A stretch of 53,159 nt of DNA. Source: Rhodobacteraceae bacterium UBA3069 (GTDB lineage: Bacteria > Pseudomonadota > Alphaproteobacteria > Rhodobacterales > Rhodobacteraceae). A program made the translations under genes and the position numbers. The notes under the pieces are model-generated. The model was given only the letters and a program-made list of their open reading frames with translations, was not told the DNA's origin and did not search any database. The DNA lies in the NCBI GenBank assembly GCA_002366795.1, contig DFBX01000122.1, positions 1 through 53,159 of the forward strand, read 5' to 3'. Positions 1 to 7,186 of the stretch are shown piece after piece (position 1 is the first letter of the stretch; the number at the start of each line of letters is the position of its first letter).

Positions 1-80
1 CAAACCTTGGGATCAAACACCTAAGGGGACAAAATCTGCGATTGGAGTTGGAGGGCGCAGCCAGCGCCCCCCTGCCTGGA

Positions 81-947
81 TCACCGTTTTGAACGCGCCA
101 TAAAGGCCAGACGTTCGAACAGATGCACATCTTGTTCGTTCTTCAGCAGCGCGCCGTGCAGTTTGGGCAGGGCGTTGGCGCCATCGCGTTTCAGGTCTTC
201 GGGGGTCAGATCCTCGACCAGCAGCAGTTTCAACCAGTCCAGCACTTCGGAGGTGGAGGGCTTTTTCTTCAGGCCCGCCGTTTCACGCACCTCGTAGAAT
301 TGCGTCAGGGCGGTGGTCAGCAACTGCTCTTTCACGCCGGGGTGGTGGACTTCGACGATGGCGCGCATGGTGTCGGGATCGGGGAAGCGGATGTAGTGGA
401 AGAAACAGCGGCGCAGGAACGCATCCGGCAGTTCCTTTTCGTTGTTCGAGGTGATGATGACGATCGGGCGTACGCGTGCCTTGATCGTCTCGCCGGTCTC
501 GTAGACGTGGAATTCCATCTTATCGAGTTCCTGCAACAGATCGTTGGGGAATTCGATATCGGCCTTGTCTACCTCGTCGATCAGCAGAACGACCTTTTGA
601 TCGGCCTCGAAGGCCTGCCAAAGCTTGCCCTTCTTGATGTAGTTCTTCACGTCATGCACGCGCTCTTCGCCAAGCTGGCTGTCGCGCAGGCGCGAAACCG
701 CGTCGTATTCGTACAGCCCCTGCTGCGCCTTGGTGGTGGACTTGATGTTCCACTCGATCATGGGCAGGCCCAGCCCCTCGGCCACCTGGCGGGCCAGTTC
801 CGTCTTGCCGGTGCCCGGCTCGCCCTTGACCAGCAGCGGGCGTTCCAGCGTAACGGCGGCATTGACCGCGACCATCAGGTCATCAGTGGCCACGTAAGAG
901 GAGGTTCCTTCGAATTTCATGCGTATATCCGGCTTGTTGGGTGTCAT
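81..947 (-). CDS. MoxR-family AAA+ ATPase
   Basis: A 288-residue AAA+ ATPase of the MoxR type, a group that usually acts as a chaperone with a von Willebrand A-domain partner to insert cofactors or remodel protein complexes. Walker A is GEPGTGKT near residue 42, Walker B is VVLLIDEVDK near residue 118, sensor 1 is IVIITSNNEKE, and an arginine pair follows in DAFLRRCFF. The length fits the single-domain family. An alternative start nine codons in (at 920, MKFEGT) is also plausible; neither start has a strong Shine-Dalgarno. The gene reads off the left edge, where a VWA (CoxE-like) gene is the usual partner, but only 80 bases remain there. It is divergent from dksA. Family assignment is firm; the client is unknown. 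Confidence 0.92.
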   Translation of the reverse strand: MTPNKPDIRMKFEGTSSYVATDDLMVAVNAAVTLERPLLVKGEPGTGKTELARQVAEGLGLPMIEWNIKSTTKAQQGLYEYDAVSRLRDSQLGEERVHDVKNYIKKGKLWQAFEADQKVVLLIDEVDKADIEFPNDLLQELDKMEFHVYETGETIKARVRPIVIITSNNEKELPDAFLRRCFFHYIRFPDPDTMRAIVEVHHPGVKEQLLTTALTQFYEVRETAGLKKKPSTSEVLDWLKLLLVEDLTPEDLKRDGANALPKLHGALLKNEQDVHLFERLAFMARSKR

Positions 948-990
948 TTCGTTCGCACACTAATCCTTAACCACAAGGGGGTGCAATCCG

Positions 991-1018
991 TTGCATTTCC
1001 TGACCTTTCGTGTAGTGA
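991..1018 (+). promoter_or_regulatory. Possible dksA promoter
   Basis: In the divergent gap between the MoxR and dksA genes, a TTGCAT hexamer at 991 and TAGTGA at 1013 are 16 bases apart, about 46 bases before the dksA start. The -10 match is weak, so this is only a candidate. Confidence 0.28.
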
Positions 1019-1063
1019 CAATCCCCGAGCAAGGGAGTAAAGCAGCGCCCGAGGGAGTGCCCG

Positions 1064-1537
1064 ATGCCTGAATCGCAAAAGAAAACGGCGGAGGGCCCAG
1101 TTGAGGGAGCCAGTATGAACGCGGAAACCATTGTGACCGATGACTACCGTCCCGCCGAGGACGAACCTTTTATGAACGACCGGCAGCTGGAGTATTTCCG
1201 GCGCAAATTGCTGGCCTGGAAATCAGACCTGATGGAAGACACACGGGACACGATCGAGGGTCTGCAGGACGGCACTCGGAACATCCCCGATGTGACCGAC
1301 CGTGCCAGCGAGGAAACGGACCGCGCGCTGGAATTGCGGACCCGTGACCGTCAGCGCAAGCTGGTCAGCAAAATTGACGCGGCCCTGCGCCGGATCGACG
1401 AGGGCGAATACGGCTATTGCGAAGTGACGGGCGAACCGATCAGCCTGAAACGGCTGGACGCGCGCCCGATTGCCACCATGACGCTGGAAGCGCAAGAGCG
1501 TCACGAGCGCCGCGAAAAGGTCCACCGCGACGATTGA
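1064..1537 (+). CDS. dksA: RNA polymerase-binding protein DksA, zinc-independent type
   Basis: A 157-residue DksA/TraR-family regulator that enters the RNA polymerase secondary channel and, with ppGpp, adjusts transcription of rRNA and biosynthetic promoters. The coiled-coil tip motif D-x-x-D-x-A is present as DVTDRA near residue 77. The four-cysteine zinc finger is not intact: the pattern reads C-x2-T-x17-T-x2-A (first Cys in YGYCEVTG near residue 118), so only one cysteine remains. This matches the zinc-independent DksA2 type known from Pseudomonas, although here the gene seems to be an ordinary housekeeping copy. The start has a good ribosome site (GAGGGAG) and the gene ends in its own terminator. 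Confidence 0.93.
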   Translation: MPESQKKTAEGPVEGASMNAETIVTDDYRPAEDEPFMNDRQLEYFRRKLLAWKSDLMEDTRDTIEGLQDGTRNIPDVTDRASEETDRALELRTRDRQRKLVSKIDAALRRIDEGEYGYCEVTGEPISLKRLDARPIATMTLEAQERHERREKVHRDD

Positions 1538-1561
1538 TCCGTCGGCGGATATGATATTGAG

Positions 1562-1594
1562 GGACGTCGGGGCGCAGGCTTCGGCGTCCTTTTT
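1562..1594 (+). terminator. Rho-independent terminator of dksA
   Basis: A 12-bp stem (1562-1573 with 1578-1589, three G-T wobbles) with loop GCAG is followed directly by TTTTT. It lies 25 bases after the dksA stop and rules out the longer start of the next gene at 1551. Confidence 0.85.
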
Positions 1595-1610
1595 GCAAGA
1601 TGGGAACGGG

Positions 1611-2774
1611 ATGAGCATTCTGGGGCTAAGGGTTGCGGTTATCGGTGCGGGAATCGGCGGTTTGGCCGTGGCCCGCGCATTGGCGTTGCGCGGCGCGGAT
1701 GTGACCGTGCTGGAGCAAGCCGAAGCCATCACCGAAGTCGGCGCAGGTTTGCAGATCGCCCCCAACGGTCTGCGCGTTCTGGCCGCCCTGGGGCTGGAAG
1801 ATGCCGTGGCCAAGGCGGGCGTGCAGGGCCGCGCCGTATCCCTGCGCGACACCGGCGGGGCCGAGGTGCTGCGCCTTGATTTGACCCGGCTGGCAGACAG
1901 CCGTTACTATTTCCTGCACCGCGCCGACCTGATCGACATTCTGGCAGATGGCGCGCGCGAGGCGGGCGTCAAGATCCGCCTGCTGCAACGGGTAGAGGAG
2001 GTCACGCCCGGCCCGCGGCCCGAGGTGCATTTCGCCAATGGTGCCAGCCTGCAATGCGATCTGGTGATTGGCGCGGACGGGCTGCATTCCAAGCTGCGGC
2101 AGGCGCTGAACGGGGGCGACCGGCCGTTCTTTACCCGTCAGGCCGCGTGGCGCGCGGTCATTCCCAACATCACCGGCGCGGGGGCCGAGGCGCGCGTGCA
2201 TATGGGGCCGGGCAAGCATCTGGTCAGCTACCCGCTGCGCGGCGGTCAGTTCCTGAACATCGTCGCCGCTGAAGAGCGCCGCGCATGGGCCGACGAAGGC
2301 TGGAGCCATACCGACGATCCGGCCAATCTGCGCGCCGCCTTCGCGGGCTTTGGCGGCGATGTGCCGTCCATGTTGAACGCGGTGGAAACTGTGCATCTGT
2401 GGGGCCTGTTCCGCCACCCCGTGGCCGAGATTTGGGGCCGCGACAACACCGCCCTGCTGGGCGATGCAGCGCACCCTACGCTGCCGTTTCTGGCACAGGG
2501 CGCCTGCATGGCGCTAGAGGATGCATGGGTGCTGGCCGAAAGCCTGTCAGGCCATGACACGGTCAGTGCCGCGCTGTCGGCATATGGCCGCACCCGCCGC
2601 CCGCGTGCGACCCGCGTGATCGACGCGGCCAGCCGCAATGCCTGGAAATACCACCTGAAATTCCCGCCACTGCGAATGGCCGCCCATACCGCCCTGCGCC
2701 TTGGTGGGCGGTTTGCGCCGGACCGGATGATGCACCAGTTCGACTGGCTGTATGAGCATGACGTGACGCGCTAG
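1611..2774 (+). CDS. FAD-dependent aromatic-ring monooxygenase (salicylate hydroxylase-like)
   Basis: A 387-residue class A flavoprotein monooxygenase, which uses NAD(P)H and O2 to hydroxylate an aromatic or similar substrate. The N-terminal FAD-binding GxGxxG is VIGAGIGGLAVARAL near residue 10. The DG motif is GADGLHSKLR near residue 157, and the GD motif binding the FAD ribose is LLGDAAHPTLPFLAQG near residue 283. The closest described types are salicylate 1-monooxygenase and 3-hydroxybenzoate 6-hydroxylase, but the substrate cannot be read from sequence. I chose the start at 1611 because an upstream in-frame start at 1551 would place the dksA terminator inside the gene. It converges with xthA with only six bases between. 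No aromatic-degradation genes are adjacent. Confidence 0.85.
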   Translation: MSILGLRVAVIGAGIGGLAVARALALRGADVTVLEQAEAITEVGAGLQIAPNGLRVLAALGLEDAVAKAGVQGRAVSLRDTGGAEVLRLDLTRLADSRYYFLHRADLIDILADGAREAGVKIRLLQRVEEVTPGPRPEVHFANGASLQCDLVIGADGLHSKLRQALNGGDRPFFTRQAAWRAVIPNITGAGAEARVHMGPGKHLVSYPLRGGQFLNIVAAEERRAWADEGWSHTDDPANLRAAFAGFGGDVPSMLNAVETVHLWGLFRHPVAEIWGRDNTALLGDAAHPTLPFLAQGACMALEDAWVLAESLSGHDTVSAALSAYGRTRRPRATRVIDAASRNAWKYHLKFPPLRMAAHTALRLGGRFAPDRMMHQFDWLYEHDVTR

Positions 2775-2780
2775 GCGCGC

Positions 2781-3605
2781 CTAGATGTCCAGATCGACCC
2801 AGACCGGCACATGGTCCGACGGTTTGTCCTGCGCCCGCATGTCCTTTTCGATCCGGCAGTCGCGCAGCAGGTCGGCGCATTGCGGCGACAGCAGGAAATG
2901 GTCGATGCGGATGCCGTCATCGCGGTTCCACGCGCCTGCCTGGTAATCCCAGAACGAATAATGCCCCGGCCCGCGCACACGGGCGCGGAATGCTTCGGTC
3001 AGGCCAAGGTTCAGCAACCGGCGAAAGGCGGCGCGGCTTTCGGGGCGGAACAGCGCATCCTCGCGCCACGCGTCGGGGCGTTTGGCGTCCTCGGCCTGCG
3101 GGATGATGTTGTAATCGCCGGCCATCAGGAAGGGCTGTTCTTCTTTCAACAACTCTTGCGCACGATGCCGCAGGCGCTCCATCCATTTCAGTTTGTAATC
3201 GTATTTGCCGCCGGGGACGGGGGTGTCCCCGTCCATTTCCACCGGGTTGCCGTTGGGCAGATACAGCCCGCAGATGCGCAGCGCGGTCTTTCCGACGACG
3301 GTCGCCTCGATATAGCGGGCTTGAATGTCATCCTCGCCCTTCGGGCCTGCGCCTTCTGCCCCGTCCAACCCGCGGGTCACATCCTCCAGCGGCAGTTTCG
3401 AGATCAGCGCAACCCCGTTGAACCCCTTTTGCCCGTGGGTTTCCAGGTTATAGCCCAGATCCTCGATCGCCTCGCGGGGGAATGCGGCATCCTCTGACTT
3501 GATCTCTTGCAGGATGGCGACATCAGGGGCGGCGTCGCGCAGCCAGTCGATCAGGATCGGCAGACGCGCCTTGACGCCGTTGATGTTGAAAGTTGCGATC
3601 TGCAT
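2781..3605 (-). CDS. xthA: Exodeoxyribonuclease III
   Basis: A 274-residue endonuclease/exonuclease/phosphatase-fold enzyme of the ExoIII family: it cleaves at abasic sites and trims 3' ends in base excision repair, in the cytoplasm. Family motifs in order: MQIATFNINGVKAR at the N-terminus, LQEIK with the metal-binding Glu near residue 37, GDYNIIP near residue 162, and the C-terminal RIDHFLLS and SDHVPVWVDL with the catalytic Asp-His pair. The length is normal. The start is supported by GGAGG a few bases upstream. Transcription probably begins in the 400-bp gap shared with the SGL-repeat gene. Confidence 0.95.
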   Translation of the reverse strand: MQIATFNINGVKARLPILIDWLRDAAPDVAILQEIKSEDAAFPREAIEDLGYNLETHGQKGFNGVALISKLPLEDVTRGLDGAEGAGPKGEDDIQARYIEATVVGKTALRICGLYLPNGNPVEMDGDTPVPGGKYDYKLKWMERLRHRAQELLKEEQPFLMAGDYNIIPQAEDAKRPDAWREDALFRPESRAAFRRLLNLGLTEAFRARVRGPGHYSFWDYQAGAWNRDDGIRIDHFLLSPQCADLLRDCRIEKDMRAQDKPSDHVPVWVDLDI

Positions 3606-4004
3606 GGGAACCTCCGCTGGCCTCTGGGCTGTTTCTCTATCGCCGATGGGGCCGCGAAGGGCAAGCGCCGGACAGAATCGGCCCGGCGACGGGAATCGAT
3701 TCGTTGCGGCCTGTCGATAACGTGGCGGTATCCACAGTCAGGGGTTAACGGGGTGGTTAACAGCCGCAGCAATTTATTAACGTTCCGGTTAATGCGCGCT
3801 TCGCCTTTAAGGCGAATCTTGTTTGCGCAGAAAAAAGTTTCCAAAAATTGGCAGGAACGCACAGCGTTCAAAAGCAATGACTTACCTGTCGAACTTAAAG
3901 TGAGTGATATGCGCTGACGCACGTAAGGCGGTAATAAGGCTTGGAAACTCTCCTTTAGCGTGTAAGTCATTAAGGCATCGAAACGCTGCTCAGGGAGAGC
4001 CAAA
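3606..4004. promoter_or_regulatory. 400-bp divergent intergenic region with palindrome and repeated TTAAC boxes
   Basis: This gap between xthA and the SGL-repeat gene has no convincing coding sequence and is more AT-rich than its surroundings. It holds a perfect palindrome with 8-bp arms at 3800-3816 (TTCGCCTT, one base, AAGGCGAA). It also holds two pairs of TTAAC-like boxes with 12-bp periodicity: TTAAC at 3745 and 3757, then TTAAC at 3777 and TTAAT at 3789. These could be regulator sites for either gene. I could not fix a promoter for the repeat gene. Confidence 0.4.
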
Positions 4005-4451
4005 ATGACTGCCATCCGTAAAATCGCTGCTGTGGAAAACTTTGCTGAAATCGCCGGTGAAAGCCTGCTGGACGGGGCCGCCACCGGCCTGTTCACTTCG
4101 GGTCTTGGGCCGGTTTCCGAAGCGTCCGGCCTGATGGGCGACGCGGTTGAGATGTACACATCCGGCCTGGCCATGGGCGAGGCGACGGGGCTGTTCATTT
4201 CGGGCCTGTCGGCATCGGGCACTGACGTGCAATCGGGCGATGTTGTGGGGCTGTTCACTTCGGGGCTCGCGGTGCGTGGCACTGACATGGGCAATGGTGA
4301 CGCTGTCGAGATGTTCACCTCGGGTCTAGCCGCATCGGGCAAGGATGCCTCTGCCGGCGACAAGGTGGAAATGTTCACGTCCGGGCTGAACGCATCGGGC
4401 CGCGATGCCGCCGCAGGCGAAGGCTGCGCGCTGTTTACCTCGGGCCTGTAA
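4005..4451 (+). CDS. SGL-repeat protein of unknown function
   Basis: A 148-residue protein I do not recognise. The first 23 residues form a helix-like, charged segment (MTAIRKIAAVENFAEIAGES). The remainder is tandem repeats, each ending in an (F/Y)(T/I)SGL box: residues 30-34, 51-55, 64-68, 84-88, 104-108, 124-128 and 144-148. The last four intervals are exactly 20 residues, with consensus D-x-V-(G/E)-(L/M)-F-T-S-G-L-x-A-S-G-x-D-x3-G, and the final SGL is the C-terminus itself. There is no signal peptide, no membrane segment and one Cys (141). A strong ribosome site (GGGAGAG) precedes the start. It appears to form an operon with the gene at 4503. A short leader followed by repeated cores resembles some multi-core peptide precursors, but a repeat scaffold or adhesin-like solenoid is equally possible. 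Confidence 0.8.
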   Translation: MTAIRKIAAVENFAEIAGESLLDGAATGLFTSGLGPVSEASGLMGDAVEMYTSGLAMGEATGLFISGLSASGTDVQSGDVVGLFTSGLAVRGTDMGNGDAVEMFTSGLAASGKDASAGDKVEMFTSGLNASGRDAAAGEGCALFTSGL

Positions 4452-4466
4452 ACCCTTGATCGAGAC

Positions 4467-4480
4467 GGGGCCAAGGCCCC
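4467..4480 (+). promoter_or_regulatory. Intercistronic hairpin
   Basis: GGGGC-CAAG-GCCCC forms a 5-bp GC stem with a 4-base loop between the SGL-repeat gene and its downstream partner, with no U-run after it. It may stabilise the upstream message or lower read-through, so that the repeat protein is made in excess of the partner. Confidence 0.35.
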
Positions 4481-4502
4481 GCGCAAGCAAAGGAGAAACC
4501 CG

Positions 4503-5570
4503 ATGTCCAACGTGATCCAGCTGAACGCTCCGTCTCATCGTCAGTCCGAGGGGCAACGCCTGACCGATATGGTCGGCAGCTTTGCCCGCCACCGCCGCGT
4601 GCAAGAGGATGTGTTCTGGCTGAAAGAAAACGCCGAACTGCTGAATATCCTTGAATGCACCGGTGCCAGCCTGCCTGGCGGCGCGCTATCAGTACATGAG
4701 GAGTTTTATGCAAGTATCGAGAAACGCTTGGCTTTCTTTCCGCAATACTATCGGTTCCTGCTGTCCATCTGCCTTGACCTTGAAGACCTGGGCATGGGCG
4801 GGGAAATCGGCGCGCGGCTGGTCGATTGGGCCGCACGGCAAGGCCTGGCCGAGGCGGAACTGTCCGATCTGCAACGTGGCGAGGCACGGCGCCTGATGGC
4901 GCGGCGCGGGGTCGATCCGCTGCCCCTTGATGCCGGTCTGGATGATCGGTTGCGCTGCTTCTGCGCGCGGCCCGCCACCTTTGCGCTGCCCAACAAGAAG
5001 GCCGCCTATGAACTGACCCACATCGTATTCTACCTGTCCGAATATGGCCGCCGCGATCCGGATTTGGCGGACGGCACGGCGCGGGCGCTGGACTATGCCG
5101 GCACGCTGGCCTTTCTGGAGCAGAACGCCGATTTGCTGGCGGAAATCTGCATCGCCATGCGCTTTGCCGGGCTTGATCCGTCACCCGTGTGGGAGGACTG
5201 GCTAAGCCGCGAGATGCGCTATTTCGACGTGGCCTGCGGTGACATGACGGCCACGCAGGACGATTATCACGAATACCTTGTGGTCAACTGGGCGCTGGCC
5301 ACGCGCGGCCGCCCCGCGTTTGCGGCCAAGACCGAACGCGGGCGGATGAGTTTCCTGAATTCAGGCCGTCATCCCGGACCGTTGCGCGACATTTCCGAAA
5401 CCCTGCTGCGGATGGAGGACACGCGCAGCGCCGATTGGGCGCGGATGCGGGGCCGGATCGTGCAGGGGCTGAATGACGACGCGCATCAAGTGCTGATGGC
5501 GGCCGAAGCGGCCTCGGATAATTTCGAAGGGTTCTTTGCCAATTTCGCACGGGCTGGTGCGGCAGATTAA
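4503..5570 (+). CDS. Conserved-looking protein of unknown function, partner of the SGL-repeat gene
   Basis: A 355-residue soluble, mostly helical protein without signal peptide or membrane segments. I do not recognise a characterised family. A block likely to be conserved is KKAAYELTHIVFYLSEYGRR around residues 165-184, which holds a Glu and a His close together, but there is no HExxH or other known catalytic signature. Cysteines are scattered (near residues 52, 90, 158 and 160) without a radical-SAM CxxxCxxC pattern. There is no ATP-grasp or cyclodehydratase motif. The start at 4503 has AGGAG 7 bases upstream and follows the repeat gene by 51 bases on the same strand, which suggests co-expression and a joint role. 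It converges with the Fe-S carrier gene. Confidence 0.75.
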   Translation: MSNVIQLNAPSHRQSEGQRLTDMVGSFARHRRVQEDVFWLKENAELLNILECTGASLPGGALSVHEEFYASIEKRLAFFPQYYRFLLSICLDLEDLGMGGEIGARLVDWAARQGLAEAELSDLQRGEARRLMARRGVDPLPLDAGLDDRLRCFCARPATFALPNKKAAYELTHIVFYLSEYGRRDPDLADGTARALDYAGTLAFLEQNADLLAEICIAMRFAGLDPSPVWEDWLSREMRYFDVACGDMTATQDDYHEYLVVNWALATRGRPAFAAKTERGRMSFLNSGRHPGPLRDISETLLRMEDTRSADWARMRGRIVQGLNDDAHQVLMAAEAASDNFEGFFANFARAGAAD

Positions 5571-5593
5571 TATTGCCGCGTGATGACTTGATA

Positions 5594-5917
5594 TTACATG
5601 GAAAAAGACGTGCCGCAGCCGCAGGAAGACGTGGCGTTCGGGTTCTCGATCACGAAGTGTGCGCCGATCAGTTCATCGGCGAAATCAATCACGGCACCGG
5701 CAAGGAATGGCAGCGACGTGGCATCGACCACGACCTGCTGGCCCTTTCCTTTCAGAACCAGGTCGTCGTCGGCAGGGGCGTCCAGCTTGATCTCGTATTG
5801 AAAGCCGGAACAGCCGCCACCCTCGACCGCGACGCGCAGGGCCTGACCCTGTTCGCCTGCGCCAATTTCGGCAAGGCGGTCGAACGCACGGTCCGTGACT
5901 TTGGGGGGCAATTGCAT
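5594..5917 (-). CDS. erpA: A-type iron-sulfur cluster carrier (IscA/ErpA/HesB family)
   Basis: A 107-residue A-type carrier that receives Fe-S clusters and passes them to target apoproteins. The three conserved cysteines are present: GGGCSGFQYEI near residue 35, and the C-terminal SSCGCGTSFSM. The start MQLPPKVTD at 5917 has AGGA upstream; an in-frame start at 6016 would add a 33-residue extension unlike the family. The gene is isolated from any suf or isc cluster, as is common for erpA-type copies, and is divergent from dgt. Whether it is functionally ErpA, IscA or SufA cannot be settled from sequence alone, so the symbol is tentative. Confidence 0.85.
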   Translation of the reverse strand: MQLPPKVTDRAFDRLAEIGAGEQGQALRVAVEGGGCSGFQYEIKLDAPADDDLVLKGKGQQVVVDATSLPFLAGAVIDFADELIGAHFVIENPNATSSCGCGTSFSM

Positions 5918-5997
5918 CGTGGCATTCCTGACGGTTTTCAGTGGCGACGGAATGCAATATAGGTGGCGCATATTTCCGCGACAAGGGATCATGGACC

Positions 5998-7164
5998 ATG
6001 ACCGCGCCATACGCATCCGATCCGAACGCCAGCCGCGGGCGGCTATACCCCGAGCCGGAAAGCGAATTCCGCTCGCCTTTTCAACGGGATCGCGACCGGA
6101 TCATCCACGCCTCGGCGTTTCGCCGTCTCAAGCACAAGACGCAGGTGTTCATCGAGCACGAGGGCGATTATTTCCGCACCCGCCTGACCCATTCCATCGA
6201 GGTGGCGCAGGTGGCGCGGACCATCGCGGGCACCCTTGGCCTGAATGTCGAACTGACCGAGGCCGTCGCGCTGGCCCACGACCTTGGCCACCCGCCCTTT
6301 GGCCACACCGGAGAGGACGCGCTGGCCGACCTGATGGCCCCCTATGGAGGGTTTGACCACAATGCGCAGGCGATCCGCATCGTAACCTCGCTGGAACGGC
6401 ATTATGCCGAATGGGACGGGTTGAACCTGACATGGGAAACCCTTGAAGGCATTGCAAAACACAACGGTCCGGTGGTGGGCGATCTGCCCTATGCGCTGGC
6501 GCAATACAATGCGCGGCACGACTTGGAACTGGACACCCATGCCAGCGCCGAGGCGCAGGTGGCCGCGCTGGCCGATGACATTGCCTATAACAACCACGAC
6601 CTGCATGACGGGCTGCGGGCGGAACTGTTCAGCACCGATGAGCTGTCCGAGCTGCCGATCCTGTGCGATTGTTTCGCAGTGGTGGACGGCCTTTACCCCG
6701 GCCTGAATTACTATCGCCGCCGCCACGAGGCGCTACGCCGTTTCTTTGGCATATTGGTCGAGGATGTGATCGCCGTCACCCGCGCCAATCTGGCGGACCT
6801 GAACCCGGGCAATGTTACCGATGTTCGCCATGCGGGCCGCATGATGGTGCAGTTCAGCCCGGCGCTTTGGACCGATCTGAAACAGATCCGCGCATTCCTG
6901 TTCCACCGCATGTATCGCGCGCCCGCCGTGGTCGAGATGCGAAAGTACGTGACGCAGGTGGTGCGCGATCTATTTCCACTCTTTATGGAACGCTCAGACC
7001 TTCTGCCCAAGCAATGGCGCAAGGATGTCGAGGAGGCGCAGGATGAAACCGCGCTGGCGCGGATCGTTCTGGATTATATCGCGGGCATGACCGACAGGTT
7101 TGCCTTGCAACAACATAATGTCCTATTGGGCAGTGATCCGGCCGACAGACCGCCTGGGGTCTGA
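5998..7164 (+). CDS. dgt: Deoxyguanosinetriphosphate triphosphohydrolase-like protein
   Basis: A 388-residue HD-domain dNTPase that hydrolyses dGTP (or other dNTPs) to the deoxynucleoside and triphosphate, affecting nucleotide pools. The metal-binding HD motifs are clear: RLTHSIEVAQVAR near residue 60, then AHDLGHPPFGHTGEDAL near residue 95, then the helix ADDIAYNNHDLHDGLRA with another Asp near residue 195. The start at 5998 (MTAPYAS) has AAGGGA upstream; the longer in-frame start at 5941 overlaps the divergent promoter region. The length fits the alphaproteobacterial dGTPase-like subfamily. It is followed by the antiporter gene 22 bases later, probably read together. Confidence 0.93.
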   Translation: MTAPYASDPNASRGRLYPEPESEFRSPFQRDRDRIIHASAFRRLKHKTQVFIEHEGDYFRTRLTHSIEVAQVARTIAGTLGLNVELTEAVALAHDLGHPPFGHTGEDALADLMAPYGGFDHNAQAIRIVTSLERHYAEWDGLNLTWETLEGIAKHNGPVVGDLPYALAQYNARHDLELDTHASAEAQVAALADDIAYNNHDLHDGLRAELFSTDELSELPILCDCFAVVDGLYPGLNYYRRRHEALRRFFGILVEDVIAVTRANLADLNPGNVTDVRHAGRMMVQFSPALWTDLKQIRAFLFHRMYRAPAVVEMRKYVTQVVRDLFPLFMERSDLLPKQWRKDVEEAQDETALARIVLDYIAGMTDRFALQQHNVLLGSDPADRPPGV

Positions 7165-7186
7165 TGGGCGTTTAAGGGGGTAGGAC

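Noticed and set aside
2781..3605. xthA and the FAD monooxygenase as part of an aromatic degradation cluster
   Set aside because: They converge, and no ring-cleavage or transport genes are present; the pairing looks accidental.
3745..3793. CtrA binding sites
   Set aside because: The TTAA boxes are 8 bases apart, not the 7 of the CtrA consensus TTAA-N7-TTAA, so I do not call them.
3551..4510. A 319-codon minus-strand frame with Ser/Pro repeats across the SGL-repeat gene
   Set aside because: The repeats are the antisense image of the 60-bp repeats of the real gene, which has the better ribosome site and a defined partner.
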